Source: Kryptolebias marmoratus (lineage: Eukaryota > Chordata > Actinopteri > Cyprinodontiformes > Rivulidae). From it: a stretch of 64,000 nt of DNA. Every line of letters begins with the position of its first letter. The first letter of the stretch is position 1. Positions 1-12,448 of the stretch are shown piece by piece. A program made the translations under genes and the position numbers. A model generated the notes under the pieces. That model saw nothing but the letters and a program-made list of their open reading frames with translations, was not told the DNA's origin and did not search any database. The stretch lies in the NCBI RefSeq assembly GCF_001649575.2, contig NC_051453.1, positions 14,480,562-14,544,561 on the forward strand, given 5' to 3'.

Positions 1-1413
1 CTTAATTGTGTGACACATCTTGCATCAACTTGCACATAGTTTCACTTAGAGAACTGAAATGAAACAGTCTTTTAACAATTACAGCAACTATAGACAACCC
101 TTAAAAAAAGACATCCACGGTATTGTATGTGGCACTATAAAGTGGAATGCAAATAATGTTTCTGCATGTAACATTAAAAGTAATGCAGTCTTTTTAAAAT
201 GTGAGTTGTTCTCTGTGCTATAGTGTAATATAGTATGGCTGTGCTGCATATCTTTTGTGTTAGACTCATTCAAAAGTAGCTTTTTGGTGCAGATAGAAGG
301 TTTTATTTAAAACCAGCAGAGCGGTTGGGATCCAGTTTTATTCCTGAGCTATGTTGACATGTGTTGCAGAGCACAGTGCTCCTTCAAGGCCAGTGTTTCT
401 GCATTTTTATATTCCTTTTGCACAAATTAACCTTAAAATTCAAATCCATCTCTATGCCCTGAGGGTTTCTCCCTAACCTCAAAATTTATCAGTGTGTGCT
501 CATTTAATTTTCCAACTCAAGACCTTTTTTTTTCTTTCACGTTTTCAAAAATAATTATTTGAGCAAACATTGAGCACAGAAATACTTATATGTACTCGAG
601 CAACGTGGCACATGTATGTAGATGCGTGCACATAAGTGAGTCGGGCATATCGCTTTGAATATTTGTAAACATGCGTAGTCGTGCGGTACGTGCATGCAGC
701 CTTTACATTGCCACCCTATGCAGTCTCCTCGCATCTTTCTTTTAGACAGTGCCGTGACTAATGCTAGGAAAATGGCAGGAATATTTTGAGCATGGAGGAG
801 ACAATTTTTTATGGTCCAAGGAGGAATACATTTTCAAGTGGAAACTGCACAGGCTGTTCACGGACCTCCTACACAATAGCACTGTTATGTGTACTTGTGT
901 GTATGTGCGCTTTGTGGCTGCATGTGCTGCTCTAGGCCCACAGTAGGTGGCTGATACATCATATTATATCTGCTAATGGACAACAGGCATCACTGTGATT
1001 TAATACAGCTTCAACCTCCTGAAACTACTCTACTAAATGTATGTTATTTCTGATATTGTATGTCCTGGGTGCTGTAAGTAAGAGTGACATAAGCACAACG
1101 GATGTAAAATGAGTGAAGAAAGCAATACATTCTCTCTCGCTTTCAACCTGTCACATACCGACTGCTGGCCAGGAGCTGCTGGAGTTCACTTTAACACTCT
1201 GGGCACCAGATTTGTCTTACTTTTTAAACTGCAGGACAAAGATCCACATCGGTGTGTTGGCTGTCAAAATGAACATTTTAAGTTTAGAGGTCTGCTAGAC
1301 AAATTAAACCCAAACTTAAGTGCAGATAAAAACAAAAAATCATATTTTGTTTCTGTTACGTTTTTCTTTTTTTATTCTTTCTATTTGATCTGCCAATCTA
1401 TTTGTGTTATAAT
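1..1413. other. Intronic DNA, nothing recognised
   Basis: AT-rich sequence with short chance ORFs only. A CpG- and TGCATG-containing patch lies at about 600-700 (ACGTGCATGCAGCC). I see no repeat family, exon or RNA gene. Confidence 0.5.
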
Positions 1414-1990
1414 TTAAAAGGATAGTTCAGATCTTTTGAAGTGTGATTCTTTGAAAAGGTTATGAGCTCTTTTTATCTCACCTGTTGTAGATAGCGCTTT
1501 GAACAATCTCAGTTTGAAGAAAAAGAGTTTAATTCTGACAAGACAGACAAAGTAACGGCCGGTTCAAGCGAGGCGGAGACCAAAGTGAGTTGCTCCCATC
1601 GTAAAATGACTCCAATCTCCAAGAATTTATCACAGTTTGTGCAAACATCATTTTATAAACCTGAACATTGCAGTCAATTTTGCATTTCACAGTTATTTAC
1701 ATAGAATTTTCTGGTTATTTGCCAGCTCAAATAGTGGCAAAGGAGCTTGCCATAACATTTATGGTGCAGCTTGGGGCAATTCCGGCAGGAATTTTATAAC
1801 ATTTCTGCTAGAATAATCATGTTATACCAAACTGATGGCAGTGCAAAGGCTTACGAAATATGACATGACATTTTTGAGACTAGAATTCTTTTAAGATCGC
1901 TGTATTCTGGTTTGGTCTTGGCTATGCTGTAACTAGCCAGTAGCTCATCAATGCCGTCAGAAATAATTGATGTTTCTCCAAAGTTAGGTC
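1414..1990 (+). mobile_element. TTAA-type MITE, family R1, copy 1 (3' end eroded)
   Basis: It starts TTTAAAAGGATAGTTCAGATCTTTTGAAGTG and continues with the same internal blocks as the copies near 18.6 and 25.5 kb: GGTTATGAGC, a GTTGTAGATAG block, ATGACTCCAATCTCCAAGAATTT, a TTTGCATT block and GTTATTTGCCAGCTCAA. The right terminal inverted repeat is not visible, so the right boundary is approximate. It has no coding capacity. The family resembles teleost nonautonomous DNA elements beginning TTAAAGGGATAGTTC. Confidence 0.65.
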
Positions 1991-4900
1991 ATTCAAATAG
2001 CTTCAAATATATTCAAATATGCCCTCTCTTAAGGTCAATATAAAATAATGAATGAAAAATCTTCTCGTTTGAGTTAGTACACACCCTGTGACAACAATAA
2101 ACATGTTTGACAGTCCAGTTTTCTCTCCTGAAACAAGCTTCTCGACCATTTCCTGGGTTACCACAAAGTAAGGAAAGGTTGACGGAAAGAAAATGAAGGT
2201 GAACACAAAAATAATTACCCAAACAGTCTGTTGAGAAGTAGCAATCACACTTTTCTGATTGACTCCCTGGTTTAACGCTGTAATTGTGTTCCTTCTCAGT
2301 AATAGTTTATTGCTGACTTATGCTTCTCCTGAGGTCTACAGTAATTATTTGTGTTCATGGACTCTTGGAGCAACACTGTGTGTCTCCATATCTCAAAAGT
2401 TACTTTCAGTGTTATCATTAAAATGGAAGTGATGGCCCAAGTCATGAAAATAAGACCCATATTGGATTTTATATTTAAAGAAGTTCATTGCTGTCACTTT
2501 CCTGCAGAGCCATCTAAGCCTTCATTAGTTCCCTTCAATTAGTGAGCTGTTCTTGACATTTTCTTGTTAAAAAGCTTTTGTTCATCATGTGTTATTGGTC
2601 CAGGATTATCTTGGCTGTAGTTCTATCTCCATTTCTGCTCGTACCTCTTCTCTGCCTCTCTTTCCCCTTTTCCTTTCTCACCTGCATGACTCCCTACTAC
2701 TCTAACAGCCTGTCTGCTTGTTTCACTCCTGCCTTACTCTGTGGCTGCCTTCACAGTATGACAGCCCACTAATGAAAGCAAGATAAACATGCCAAGCAAA
2801 CTGTTCATTTCAAATTATAAAAAAAATCCTCCCACACATAAAAAATACAAGTCCCCACCCTTATCATTGCTGTTTTCCCTCCTCTGTCCCTAGCTAGCCG
2901 CAGCAAATTTGATTGGGTTCAGATAGGGAGAGAATGGCAGCAGATAAAGCACCCGAAACTGTCGCCAAACAAGGCCTGATGCAGCAGAGGATAAGGGCCG
3001 AAATGCAATTATCCTGGCAGAATTCTCATATTAAACCCAGAACACCAGCATAACACTGCTGCCACCTTCGCTGCAACTCCTCCACCCATCGCCCCTCGAT
3101 CCTTCCATCCCTACTTTACTGTGAATGACGAGTGTCTAATCTCAGGGGGTACAGATCTCTCTCTCAAGTCTTAACATGGCTGTAATCGCTCCCCTCACCA
3201 CCGCCCCCTCCCTGTTTTTCTCTCACAGCTGTACCCTCTCCTCCTCCCTCCTACCCAAGTCAGATGAACTGTGGCTGATAGCATCACCGCTGAAAAACTT
3301 TTTTTTTTCACTCCCTCTCTATGGAATAGGCCTGCACTCCTGTCAGCTTGGAGATGGTTACAGCTGTTTTCGTCTTTTTTCCCTAATGTGTTTCACACTT
3401 ACACTGAGCATGTTTGTAATGGGGGAATACATGTCACTGTTAACAGGCACACTCATGATTTTGTGTCTTCCATATCCTAATGCACCAATAAAATGGAATG
3501 TGGTGCCATATTTCATTTTGTATCCACCATATTTACTGAATATTCTCCTGTTCCCATATTCATTAGACAAAGGAAATGCTGAACAGGTTCTGGTGGCACT
3601 TACTAGGGCTGGAAGACTTTCTGCAAATGACAAAGGTGCATTTCCCCATTCCCAAAGCTCCCTGTCAAGGAAAATGGGCTTTAATTGTTATGGTGACTAA
3701 CCCTGACAGTCAATAGAGAGGCCTGCCATTATCCAAGACATGGCAATATCAGTGTTCCAGAACAAACTGGCTTTATTTTGATACACTTCAGTGTTATTTA
3801 GCAGTTCTTAAAGTTTCTCTGAGGAGAAAATGCTTTAAGTAAAACCCCAAACCTAAAGCGATTAATTGATAAATATATAAAAAATAGGGTCATAGTAAAA
3901 CAAAGTCAAATGCAGGAAGAAGATGTTTCTAGTTCTGTGGATTGCATAGTGAGAAAAAGGCTGATGATGGGTTGCCGAGGTGGGTGTGTTATGTAGGTGC
4001 CTGTTGTGCGGGGTGTTTGTTGGGAACGGGTGGGCCTGCCATCATGCTGTACGCTGCCGTTTCCTGTCCTCCAGCTGTGATGTTCGCGGCTGCCACACCA
4101 CTATTAGGGGGTCTGGGTCACCGCCTGCCGAGCTCTTCATTGTCAGCTGCCCGCTTAACCGACAGAGAGGGGAGAGATAGGTTCAATCTCTATTGTGGTG
4201 CCATTGCAAAACAGCAAAGGGGACAAAAAAGAAAAACATCTGATGACTATATAATTACATAGTGAATGCAGTCCCTCCCCCAGCAGCATTTTTGCTTTTG
4301 TTTCTATTCATTCACTTTCTCTCCTTCTGCCTGTTTCTCTTTTTCTGGTAGAGTGTCTACTAATTAAGCACTTCCATTAGGCAGCCTGTAATTGGTTTGA
4401 AAAGTAATGACAAGCAAGTTTATTTACAAGGTAATTAGAATAAAGGCAGGCTTTGTTCTGATAATAATCATTTAATCCTGCAGCAAAGAAAATTAAAATA
4501 AAGAAAATCCAGAATCAGTATTATTTGACTGACAGGCAGTTCGGCTCTATGTATTTATTAATGTTTTGTCCTATCTGCAAACATACTGCACTCTCAACAG
4601 GAGCTGACCCTTTTTTCATCTTGCTGCTGTTTTGTTCTGTGTGCAAATACAGGCCTTTCTTTGATAAGTGGATGAGATTGAGCTAAATCAAAGGAGACAT
4701 GCTGGGCAGCATTCTTCATCTCTTCGCTCACAGCCATCATTATGCTAAATGTACAGAGCTGGTCTGTCAGCTGAAAGCTGGAGACTCTGCTTTGTTGGTT
4801 TTAGGGCTTGAAAGAAAGAGTCAGACATTGTGTTATTCCAATAATGTACTATTTTCCAATTATGGCAGATTGGTAGGTGGATGCAACGTGGATGGCAGGC

Positions 4901-7900
4901 TCGGAGGAGGAGGCCAGACAAAAAAAGCAACAACCCATTCACTTGGTCATCTCTGCCCTTCACTTTCCACGCAACAGATGGAAATGGTGTATTAAGGCAC
5001 CCAGGGGCAACCCAGGGCACCACGGCATGGCTGAGGCATGGCCAGGTTCAGGGTGAGCAGGTGGGCATCTGTTCCATGCCCTTAATCTTTTGCTGCACTC
5101 GCCATCCCTGCAGTGAGCTTGGCTCTTTCTGTGTAGCTAAATGTGCAAGTGTGGAAGGATGTATTTATACCTTAAAACTGTATGTATCTTAGTTTGTTAC
5201 CTCTCTGCTGATCTCAGTTAGGGGTAAAAAGGATTTACTCTCTGGACATACCATAGTGTGAAGTAGATATAAATAAAACACAATAAGTGTATTCACAAAG
5301 GTTTGAGGCCTGTGATGCTATTATCTGAGAAATTTCTGTTCTTTATGTTAATATTGTTGCAGATTGCAACCAACCTAACATTTTTGTTTCACCCATCCCC
5401 GTTAAGCATGTAGGTAGCAACTAACAGCTACAAACAATAATGTTTTATTTTGGGTCAGTGTTTTGCTTGCTTGCTCTTAAGTGATATTCAACATGCAGAT
5501 GTGGATTAGTACATTGCTCAATGAAGAGCAATGCTAAAAAAATAAATGCAGTGAGAAGAGAATAGGAATGGTGTGGTTGTTGACAGAGATTTGCTTATAA
5601 ACACATGAGTGCACAGATAGGCTGGTATGTTTCATCATTCTTATGATTATGGATAAATCCTGGTATAAAAACATCAGTGTCATAGAGGTTTAAATGTAAT
5701 TTAATGTAAAACTCTTTGTTGGTACTAAAAAGAAGGCATTAGACAGTCTGTGTGTGGACTTACTGTGGCCTCATGTTGTATAGTTATTCCCACAGGACTG
5801 TATAACTGCAGACAGCTACTGCTGTGTGAAAGCACCAGTGGAGGTTTTGTTCATCTTGTTGTCGTCTGTATTTCTTCACATAGCTTCTGAATATTGAGTG
5901 AGGCTTCACAGCAAACATAAACAGCCTTCAGTAAATATGATTGGCAGCCATGTTTCAAAGGCAGGCTAATTCCATTAAGCTATTGATCTCTCTCCACGCC
6001 GGCTTTGGCCCTGTGTTAGCTATGAATACCTCTTTACTTTGGCCCTGGCTCTGGGCTCTGGCTCAGTTTCTTGCTGGCTGTCCGTCTGCCCATCTCTTTG
6101 TTGGTTTTTACAGTGGAAGGATAACTTTTCACACATTTCTCAACATGGGGTTAGCTCGCAGTGGATAAACAAAGAGAAGCAGCTTGCACATACCACAACA
6201 AAGCTAAGATGCTGACAGCTGGTTGCAGCAAAATAGCTACAGTTCTGACAAAACAAGAATATGTGATCAGAATGATGATCATTTATCCCCAAAAGTCCAG
6301 ACTACTAAATCAAATATTCAAGCTTCTAACCCTTTACTAATGCCGTTTTAAAATATTCAACATGTTGTTGTGTCCATATATCTTTGTCTTTATTTGTAGT
6401 TTGAGACTCATTCCTTGCCATCGTTTTGTGCACTATATTTTTCATCTGCCTTCTGGCAAAAATCATCTGTATGAAAAAGGTATATTACTAGCTCTCCCTG
6501 CCTGAGCAACACACTTTATTGCTGTCAAACCAAGCTTGAGATTTGGTAGGAATCGGGAGCAAAGAGGGGATGAGGGAGAGAGATGAGAAGGGAGGGGAGA
6601 GATAGAGATGATGGCTCAGGCTCGACTGGAGACTTAGCTGTTGTTCCACTTGAGTTTTACTTTACTGAGTAAATCATTTGGTTGACTGGCATGGTGCGCC
6701 TCTATCTCTCCAGTCACCATCCTTTTCCTCATCTGCTGTCCCACTCTGCCCTCAGCCATTCTCTTCCACAGAAGAGGCTGTGTGTGGCTGAGGATATGAG
6801 TGTTTGTTTACCCAGTGCCCTGCTGGTCAAAAGCAGAAATATAGGTTATGATCATTCTTTACAACTGGACTGTATAGGACAAATTTCCAGTCTCAATCTC
6901 CATTCTAAACCAGGTGTGTTTGTGAATGTCCCAGCTTGTGTGTGGAAGAGGCTTGAATTAGGAATGGTAATGATGTCTAACTATTTAAACAGTCAAAAAA
7001 TTATACAAATTCAGAAAGTGTCATTTTGATAATCATCTCTTTTTTCCTCTGGAACAAGTAGGAACATTCTGTCAGAATGACCACAAGGTGATGGTATTGA
7101 ACCAAGTTGTCAACCACCACTATAATTTTCACGACAAAGGTGCTTTTTTAACACGTACACACACACACAAACCAGAAAAACCTTAAAGTGAACTTGAGTC
7201 TATCCTAAGAAATCGTTCCATGTTCATTTAGGTCACATCAGATATTTTTTTGCAATTTAAGAACCAAATTGTTTCGCTAACACTTCTTATCTAAATTACT
7301 TAGCTTTGTATAAATAAAAGGGCAAAATAAAAACATGTTAAAAACGTGCACTTTATTGTTTTCTATATGTGTATTTTATGAGGAACTGAATGGTTGGAGA
7401 AAAGGTATCTAAAATTAAAATAACATTTGAGTAATTCCTAGCAAATTCAAACAGTACTTTCCCCTGAAATACATATTGCTAGTTCAACTAAGGCCAAATT
7501 TGAGTTTCTAGTGTTACTCCTGCCCCTACCTCTTGATGCTTATTTTGGTGTTTCTGATTAGTGATTAAAGTACGCCACTACAAAATGGGATACCCCTTCA
7601 AAAATCCAGTACCCCGTAAATTGTCACCAATTGTTTTTTTCACATACACTTGCGTAACTAGCTAGCTTGCAAAAGACTTCAGCGTATGACACTAATTACT
7701 TTATTCTTGTTAAGAAAAACTAACAAATTGACCAATTTTATTAGACTGGATGTTATTGAAAAATATATTACAGTTATTGTTGTAAAAATGTATATTTTCA
7801 TTTTAGTAAAGACTACACACATACAGCAAATCTGCTCATACATGCAGCGATATCAACGCTGCTCTGTGAGTTCACAGTAGAGTTTGCTGTAATTGTCCAC

Positions 7901-10900
7901 ATTGATGCGCAGAAAGCTTTCTCTCAGCACTTCCTGACATGTCATGGACTGAAGAATGAAGTGCTAGTTAGAGAAGCAAGACTGCACCCCAGTTTTGTTT
8001 CTCTCCTACACACATTAGCATGCCTAACTACACACACAGATACAAGGCACGCTCACAAGTACAAGAACATGTACACACAAACACAGTAGCTGAGCTCTGA
8101 GGAGTAACGAAGCAAACAATGAGTTTCCCCAGTGCATTGTGGCTCGGTTGCCCTGCTTTAAATGTGAGCGGAGTCATCAGCACTTAAACGCTTGATTGAT
8201 GGCACAGAAGTGAGGATGATTGTGGGATATGCCAGCTCCAAATGACAAGCAATTACTCATTTTGTGTAATGAAAACCTTAACACCAATCATTGAAGCTGT
8301 ACACCGTGCTAACGCTCAATGTAATATTATATGTTCCTTTCATCCCCCCCCAACCCCACTAACTCCCACACTCGCTGCTATCCCTCGGGTGCCAAGGCAG
8401 ACGTTTACTAAATAACATAATTTGTAATGGCTGAAGTGATGGCACAACAGGCCTGCTAAGTGAGTAAGCAGAGGGAACTGCTTTATGGCAGATCTGCCGT
8501 TTTGTTATGGCAGATCTACGTATGAAAGTCTTGGCAGATCTTACAACAGTATCATCAAGTCCACTCAGTGTTCTTTTAAATAATTGCCATCGCTCAAATT
8601 ATTTGTCAAACAAGATGGTACCATGGCAAACAAGTCTTGATTATGGTTTTCATATATATGTGTGTGTGATGGCAGCTTCAGTCAGTATTGTATGGGTCTT
8701 TATAGATGGGCTTGCACATGCACACCGGGAGGCGTCAACAGCTCTGTGGTTGTGAGATAGTGAAATCGTTGTTCTCCTTTTTTTTGTCCTCTCCCTTTGC
8801 GTCGCCAAAACTACAATTACCCCTGCACTCAACTCCTCCACAAAATCACTGTAATTATCTTTAGCCTGCATGGGCACACTGGCTGGCAACAGGTGCCATG
8901 TGAATGCTAATCCCCTCCCCTTGGCCACACGCTATTCTTCTGCTTGGCCTCTGACAAACCCAACTGTCACTGGCAGAAGGAAAGAGACTCCAAAGCTGCA
9001 CAGTCCTTCACAGGCGCATGCATGTGGACAGTAATTATGCTGCCCAGAGACGGGAAGTTGTGGGATGTCAAATGTAGTTAAAATATGGAGCTTTTGTTAA
9101 ACATGCACATTGGGGATGTGTGCACATGTGGGCTTACGTGTGAATTATGTCACAGCAGCCCTTCCTACTCATGGCAATGTGTGCACATGAGCCTGCAGAC
9201 ACATGTGTGGTTTTGACATCAATCCATGGCATCAAATGAAGTGTGAAAAACAGGTCAGAGAGGACTTCCTGTCTTTATAAACAGCCTAAATACTGTCCAG
9301 ATGTTCCTTGCCTCTCCTGTCCCAACAAAATCTGCTCGCGTCAGCCTTAAATGGCAAAATATAGCCTCTTTAAAGTGATATACACGAACAGAGGCAAGGA
9401 CATCAGTATGTGCTACCTCAACTGCTATATGGTGACTATGGTCTGGAGTAAAAATGTCAGCTCCTATACCTGTATTTACGGTGCATTTTGCCATCTTTGC
9501 CGGAGTGCCATCCCAAGGAAAATGAGCAATATCTCTTTATTTCTACATTTATTCTGCTTTCTGCGATTAGCTTTCCAGGAGCCTTTTTATATGCCTCACC
9601 TAATATGACAGGGAGAATACACACTGGTCCACTCACTATTGTGTAAATTTGGAGGAAAAAGGTGAGCTCAAGACAAGAATAAGACAATAGTAATCTGGAA
9701 CGCCCCAGGCAGAATATGACAGACTTTTCTAACACAACTGATAGAGCATTTATGTAAAACATTATGCAATTCAGCAGCTGATTGACAAGACGATAATATG
9801 CAGAGTCAGTGTGGTGTATCCTGAAGTGGCAGATCAGGTGTCCTTTTCCTCTATGAGGTAGCTGTTTGAGACGCAGCATCCCGTCTGGCTCCTCTCTCCT
9901 GCCAGGCTTGTAAAATTCTTGCAAATGAATGATAATGCCAAGAGAGGACATACTGAACATAAAATATTGTGCTGGCTTTTATTTTGAACACAGCACATTA
10001 GGAGGAGCAACACAACTGTTGGAGACAGATCCGATCAATAAGCAAATAAATGTTGATTGCTCTTAATCTTTGAGGAACCTCTGAATACCCTGACAGCATT
10101 CCAACATGCCGCTCCCTATAGCCTGCTCTGTAATGGTCGTTTGGCACACAGGTTTGACCTTTCTATCTATACAGCGAAGCAGAAAAATCCAAGATAACCA
10201 CCTGTCGTCGTTTTTTTTTTACTCTCCCTCCTTTATCTTGTTAACCTACCTATTATTCTGGACACAATCCTTTTGACAAGGGGGGGGGGGGGGGGGNNCA
10301 CGCTCAATCTTTAATGCTGTTTGTTTTATATTCCTGCCTCATTTTCCTATATAAAAATTTATGATGACATTCCCTACCTTCCATAAAAAATTCATAAATG
10401 TCATTACTAATAACTTTCATAGATCATCTAAATTGATCTCTCTGTCTTCTTCTATCTACACCACCCAGCACGGACCCATTAGTTTGGAGTGAGAGACAAG
10501 CCCTACAAGGGTTTGGTTACATTTGGACATGAGAGAACAGATGTATTTAGGTGTTTGGCATGAACACAACCAGGGTAGTAACAATCGATCAGTGAAGGTT
10601 ATATTCTTTGATTTTCTGCTCCATACAAGATCCTCCTATCAGGAAGGTGTTTTACTTCCTTTAACTTACTACCACGTGTAAAGTGCATTTCTAGCTAATT
10701 CACAATAAATGAATGTTTATGTTATGTGGTAAGAGATGTAGGAGTTTGTGTGAGTGCTCATCCACTGGTCTGGCATGATCTTCAATATTCAGATAATTGA
10801 TTCTTCTTTCTGTGCCCCGTGTTCCCTATAAAAATTTCAAAGGTCTCATTAATCATTCACTGGCTAATTTCACTTACATGACACATGCATTATGGTACAT

Positions 10901-11282
10901 TAAAAACATATATTTGACTAATTTAAATAAAAGATAGCAGAGGTTTTAAAAAGTGTCACCTATCACTTGCTCTTCTTTCCATTTTCTTCCTACCCTCCTC
11001 TTCACATAGTATATCAGAATCATATTCAGTTTGCTTTTGGTCTTATGCAAATTTTTTATTGCCAAATCTAATTTTATTATAATTTAAAAAAAACATGTAT
11101 TACCAAGTTATTCAGTTAAATGTGTTTTGATGCTGCTATATTCTTATTTTTAAAATGAAAGTAAAGAAGTGCTGGGTAAAGTAGCACTGTCATGTCATTC
11201 TGTACTATTACATATATTTAATTCACTCTCATTTTTACTATCCACCAGTAAAGGCAAAATGGAGATAATGTTTTTGCCCATG
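1991..11282. other. Intronic DNA with possible conserved noncoding islands
   Basis: No gene was recognised. Islands that look constrained (few simple repeats, mixed composition, homeodomain-type TAATTA/CAATTA words) are at about 2880-3070, 3380-3740, 3970-4170 (GC-richer, several CpGs), 4360-4560 and 9255-10140. 8342-8360 is C-rich. A 174-codon plus-strand frame (3176-3700), the longest in the window, shows no family similarity and starts in pyrimidine-rich sequence, so I treat it as chance. Conservation is inferred only from composition. Confidence 0.35.
10280..10298. repeat. Poly-G run with two-base N gap
   Basis: Seventeen consecutive Gs are followed by NN. It looks like a sequencing or assembly break at a homopolymer. 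Confidence 0.85.
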
Positions 11283-11670
11283 TCTGAGTGTGTGTTCATT
11301 TGTTTTGTCATGTTGGGGAAAAAAATATACGAATCACGGGACATATTTTAATGAAACTCAGAAAGTAGGATTCACATCTCCAACTGATTAATGTATGGAG
11401 TCAACCACATTAATAGCCACCACAGCCAAGAAAGCAACCCTAGCAAACATATAAATGGCTTTAACTCAGTCAGATCTATAGATATTGAGCTAAACTTTGA
11501 TGTAGTAGCAACTGAAAGTATTTCTCAACACATTCTTTGAGCACTAAAACATTTAGAAAGATCTCACAATATTTTGCATAACGTCATTTGCAAGGTTTGA
11601 CCAAAATGGCTATAACTCTTTTTCATCATATTTTAGCTTAACACACTAAGTTTGTAAATTTGATTTTGTT
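11283..11670 (+). repeat. Unclassified interspersed repeat, family R2, copy A
   Basis: It shares ordered blocks with 23.4-24.2 kb and, inverted, with 27.8-28.4 kb: GTGTTCATTTGT, TTTTAATGAAACT, CACATCTCCAACTGATTAA, GGAGTCAAC, CCACCACAGC, TTTAACTCAGTCAG, AGATATTGAGCTAAA and CAAGGTTTGACCAAAA. It looks like a common teleost genomic repeat of unknown class. No coding potential or terminal repeats were identified. Boundaries are approximate. Confidence 0.6.
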
Positions 11671-12420
11671 TTAGTACTCTAATTTCAAACTATCACTTCA
11701 AGTTCTATTAAGTATTTTATGTTTATTTGAATATCATCATGATAGTTTTTGTAAATACTTTTTAATTTACTTTTTACATCTTTAAAAAAATGTTATTTCT
11801 GAGGTATTTATTGTATTTCCCAAGACACATTAATCAGATACAAATGTTATTGACATGGACAAAAGAGGAAGAAGAAACGAAATTATTACCCACCAGCATC
11901 TATGCTAAGGAGTACTGTATGTGAGAGATTTTTCTTTTATGACAAGAATTTGTTGTATTGTTCTCCTTAGCTGTTTCCATGGATTTGCTGCTTGTCTATT
12001 TTAATGATAGGTCTGAGCTGCTGAGTGTTCTTCTGCCTCCTGTCCACCACCCTGACACAGAGATGAAAGATGAAATGGAGATTGTGACTGATGCAATTAC
12101 GTTGCTGCTGATTGAAGTAGAGGCCAAATTATCACCGCCCTGATTGGGCTTTGTCTGGACTGAGAGCACGCCACGCTCTGATTAAAGTGTCACAGAAATG
12201 TGTGATTGTGTGTGTCTTTGTCATGCATGTGTGTAAGTCCTGGACAGCAGAAAGTCTTTGAATGGTATGTTAGAAGAAAGAATAAAGAAATCTTTGTTAT
12301 TTTTGACCTTCCCACTTGAGAATCTTCCTTCACAAGAGTAAAATCAAGGCAAAGTCTTCTGAATCAGATTCTATCTCAGTGGAATATATTCTCTCCATTC
12401 TGTCTTTGATGGCTTTTTTA

Positions 12421-12448
12421 AAATAATAATAATAATAATAGTAATAAT
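12421..12448. repeat. AAT trinucleotide microsatellite
   Basis: About nine AAT units with one GTAAT interruption. Confidence 0.85.

Noticed and set aside
3176..3700. 174-codon plus-strand ORF, the longest in the window
   Set aside because: No recognisable domain, low-complexity start from C/T-rich DNA, no splice context; this length is expected by chance in 64 kb on six frames.
9457..9960. 167-codon minus-strand ORF
   Set aside because: No family similarity; overlaps open frames on the other strand. Kept only as a finding to test.
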